Shown: positions 13,901-14,452 of the stretch, in pieces
Position numbering within the stretch: position 1 is the stretch's first letter
Layout: each line of letters begins with the position of its first letter
Assembly: GCA_016297775.1 (NCBI GenBank)
Contig: JAEDGA010000028.1
Span: forward strand, 1 to 14,452
Length of the DNA stretch: 14,452 nt
Direction of reading: 5' to 3'
From: Candidatus Methanomethylophilaceae archaeon
GTDB lineage: Archaea > Thermoplasmatota > Thermoplasmata > Methanomassiliicoccales > Methanomethylophilaceae
Program-made: the position numbers and the translations under genes
Notes under the pieces: model-generated
The model's database searches: none
Seen by the model: the letters and a program-made list of their open reading frames with translations, nothing else
What the model was told of the DNA's origin: nothing

Positions 13901-14205
13901 TCGATCAACCTGTCGGCGAGATAAAGCATGATGCCGGTATCGCGGTCGGAGGTCAGTTCGGAGATCCTGTCCGATACATCGACCACCATCTGTGGGAACC
14001 AATCGAAAGTTATGTCGATGAAAAACCTGCACACCTGCACGTCGTTGACGAAAGAACGGATCTTGGACAGACACGTATCGTATTCGATCGATGCCCTCCT
14101 CATCTTCTTGTCGATGCCGGAGGACATGCCGTCATGGATCGTGCACATGGTCTGATACATACGTATGTTACGCTGATCCGAGACCATGTGCTGACGGAGG
14201 GTCAT
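10999..14205 (-). CDS. Giant tetratricopeptide-repeat (TPR) protein
   Basis: The protein is about 1068 residues (1092 if the ATG at 14277 is used). It consists almost wholly of helix-turn-helix TPR units of about 34 residues, with the pattern W/Y-x-x-G/A-x-x-Y/A-A-x-x-x-x-P. Clear units (numbered from the 14277 ATG) are at about 290-320, 570-600 (AERYEDAAASYEKAVMLSPNE), 600-630, 675-695, 705-725, 870-900, 930-960 and 965-995. An acidic linker VIEETEVEEEQP (849-860) splits the array in two. There are no signal peptide, transmembrane helices or catalytic motifs, so it is probably a cytoplasmic scaffold; partners are unknown. The ATG at 14205 is preferred because the 24 extra codons use bases unlike the rest (TTT, CGG, TCT, CCA, CAA) and a TATA-like box (14225-14234) lies about 25 nt upstream. 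A second TATA-like box (14300-14307) would suit 14277. Confidence 0.85.
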   Translation of the reverse strand: MTLRQHMVSDQRNIRMYQTMCTIHDGMSSGIDKKMRRASIEYDTCLSKIRSFVNDVQVCRFFIDITFDWFPQMVVDVSDRISELTSDRDTGIMLYLADRLIDVSHTERAEKILADLCPGQDLALMEFVLGKLSYRAGDNESARQHFMRTILTDPCFFKAYPYLDLLDPVFGWLHMANIWHIRSDEEVVLSDGLVGGEREDLCDICKIWHDGDWNGAMAAMRRLTSFVDKDPFTLALFAKMSADMGSQRDSIDAYNEALEVLRDSEYLMIELAAVYESIGEYDSAASLLERARAFNPNCGRVLVAQYRCLIGWGRRQDAESTLTVLLSSSGVDAEWLDGCADILRSHDMMLEATNLVKKVSQRCIDRCYSEYILAKDCLSRSDYRSAIHHANQALKHDRKDIRSRCIRAKAHLHINGMDKAMKDVNSMTDDSPDDVRVLDVKKDIYRFIGEYQTALDICDDILSIEPRNAIVMIDRAEMLGQIGDHKNSLDAYREALNIREDISLFISILKNLLKQRYLDDLCRLVDDFDDTFGRSVIVWRLRGNAEYLAERYEDAAASYEKAVMLSPNEAVIWHSKGMAEEAAGLYQEAEDSFGKAILIDLDNTDYWISKAIVQEMRGNYKGAISSINRVITSAGSGVFPFAMKARLLARFGKDREALYFLEQAQKMEPTNVDIMRMRKDTLIHMGEYDKALELCRMIVSLIHGDQSTLADMVSLYLLTNDRKGATDILNGLSLTEDLSKETLVKCSSAFHQLGDFENEAKMLERANILDSGDRDVLISLAGTYTILGRKDAAEEIYVSLEESDPDDVSITVKKVMLDNEVLPTVIEETEVEEEQPVDMMELADSARSSGRQEEAIHIYRSILDSDPDNTDAYIAVSEIMIDMGELYGAIEFITDATHTVPNDPRLLKTLGDSYYLANDSARAADAYTDAMKLGMDTAELHESAGHALEDMGMMQMALDNYRKAVSKEPLNINYKLCVASLEHRVGHDRNAEGVLNDILAVEPGNITALKIFVTIRGRMNDSEAIMAMYEDIVSVCTCREDAEFFASILHDVGEHSKADLLLSRFDTE

Positions 14206-14378
14206 GCACTCCCATGTTATCAATGGTATTTGAGAATAAGCAGACCGGGATGCAAAAAATGCTGTCCGGGGTGCCATTAAAACTCAACGTATTATCTTAG
14301 ATATTACTGATGTCTCAATAGCCCCCGGAACAGCCAACCCAATATAGTTAAATACATGTTTTGAATAAGGGGATTTAG
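14206..14378. promoter_or_regulatory. Divergent promoter region between the TPR gene and tRNA-Gly
   Basis: There are two minus-strand TATA candidates for the TPR gene: CTCAAATACC (14234-14225) and TAATATCT (14307-14300). On the plus strand TTAAATAC (14348-14355) is centred about 27 nt before the tRNA 5' end and is a good archaeal TATA box. Nothing else recognisable is seen. Confidence 0.5.
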
Positions 14379-14451
14379 GCATCTGTGATCTAGTTGGTTA
14401 GGATTCAAGCCTTCCAAGCTTGTTGCCCGGGTTCGAATCCCGGCGGATGCA
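14379..14451 (+). tRNA. tRNA-Gly (anticodon UCC)
   Basis: A complete cloverleaf of 73 nt can be drawn. The acceptor stem is GCATCTG/CGGATGC with one T-G pair. The D arm is ATCT/GGAT with AGTTGGTTA loop. The anticodon stem CAAGC/GCTTG has loop CTTCCAA, giving anticodon TCC, which reads GGA and probably other GGN glycine codons. The variable region is TTGC, and the T arm is CCGGG-TTCGAAT-CCCGG. The discriminator base is A. There is no intron. A full CCA is not seen before the window ends. A TATA-like box lies about 27 nt upstream. Confidence 0.95.
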
Positions 14452-14452
14452 C

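Noticed and set aside
1..14452. CRISPR array, insertion sequence, prophage or integrase
   Set aside because: No regularly spaced repeats, transposase motifs or terminal inverted repeats were seen. The tRNA at the end could be an integration target, but its downstream flank is outside the window.

Overview
The window is archaeal chromosomal DNA. Archaea-specific genes support this directly: diphthine synthase DphB, archaeal Trm5, RNA polymerase subunit Rpo11, archaeal TruD, a Hef-type helicase and an archaeal ATP-dependent DNA ligase with a PCNA-binding motif. TATA-like boxes about 26 nt upstream of many start codons fit as well. Moderate GC, a Hef without its nuclease half, and a mix of housekeeping genes with large TPR and repeat-containing surface proteins suggest a Thermoplasmata relative, perhaps Methanomassiliicoccales (Methanomethylophilaceae). 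That placement is inference; no taxonomic marker such as rRNA is present.

Layout. Positions 1-938 (minus) hold the N-terminal 312 residues of an exported or membrane-anchored protein with two tandem copies of one domain. It reads out of the window and has a TATA box, a Shine-Dalgarno site and a candidate operator. Then come dut (1111-1599, +), trm5 (1600-2595, -, tail-to-tail with dut) and dphB (2646-3443, +, sharing a promoter region with trm5). Next is a SprT-like metallopeptidase homologue that has lost its zinc site (3541-4230, +), behind a promoter with three dyad symmetries. Positions 4231-4551 lack a protein gene but contain strong inverted repeats, best explained by a structured RNA on the minus strand. 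A carboxymuconolactone-decarboxylase-family protein and a MntP manganese exporter follow (4552-5529), then an A-type Fe-S carrier-like protein (5605-5928).

5994-9346 is a DNA-repair pair: a nuclease-less Hef helicase and DNA ligase, each with a PCNA-interaction motif. Rpo11 and TruD follow (9429-10997). A very large TPR protein occupies 10999-14205 on the minus strand. A tRNA-Gly(UCC) closes the window (14379-14451).

Functionally most of the window is housekeeping: nucleotide sanitation (dut), modification of tRNA and of elongation factor 2 (trm5, truD, dphB), transcription (Rpo11) and repair (hef, lig). The unusual parts are the surface protein with its promoter, the pseudo-metallopeptidase with its palindromic control region, the candidate ncRNA, and the TPR protein.
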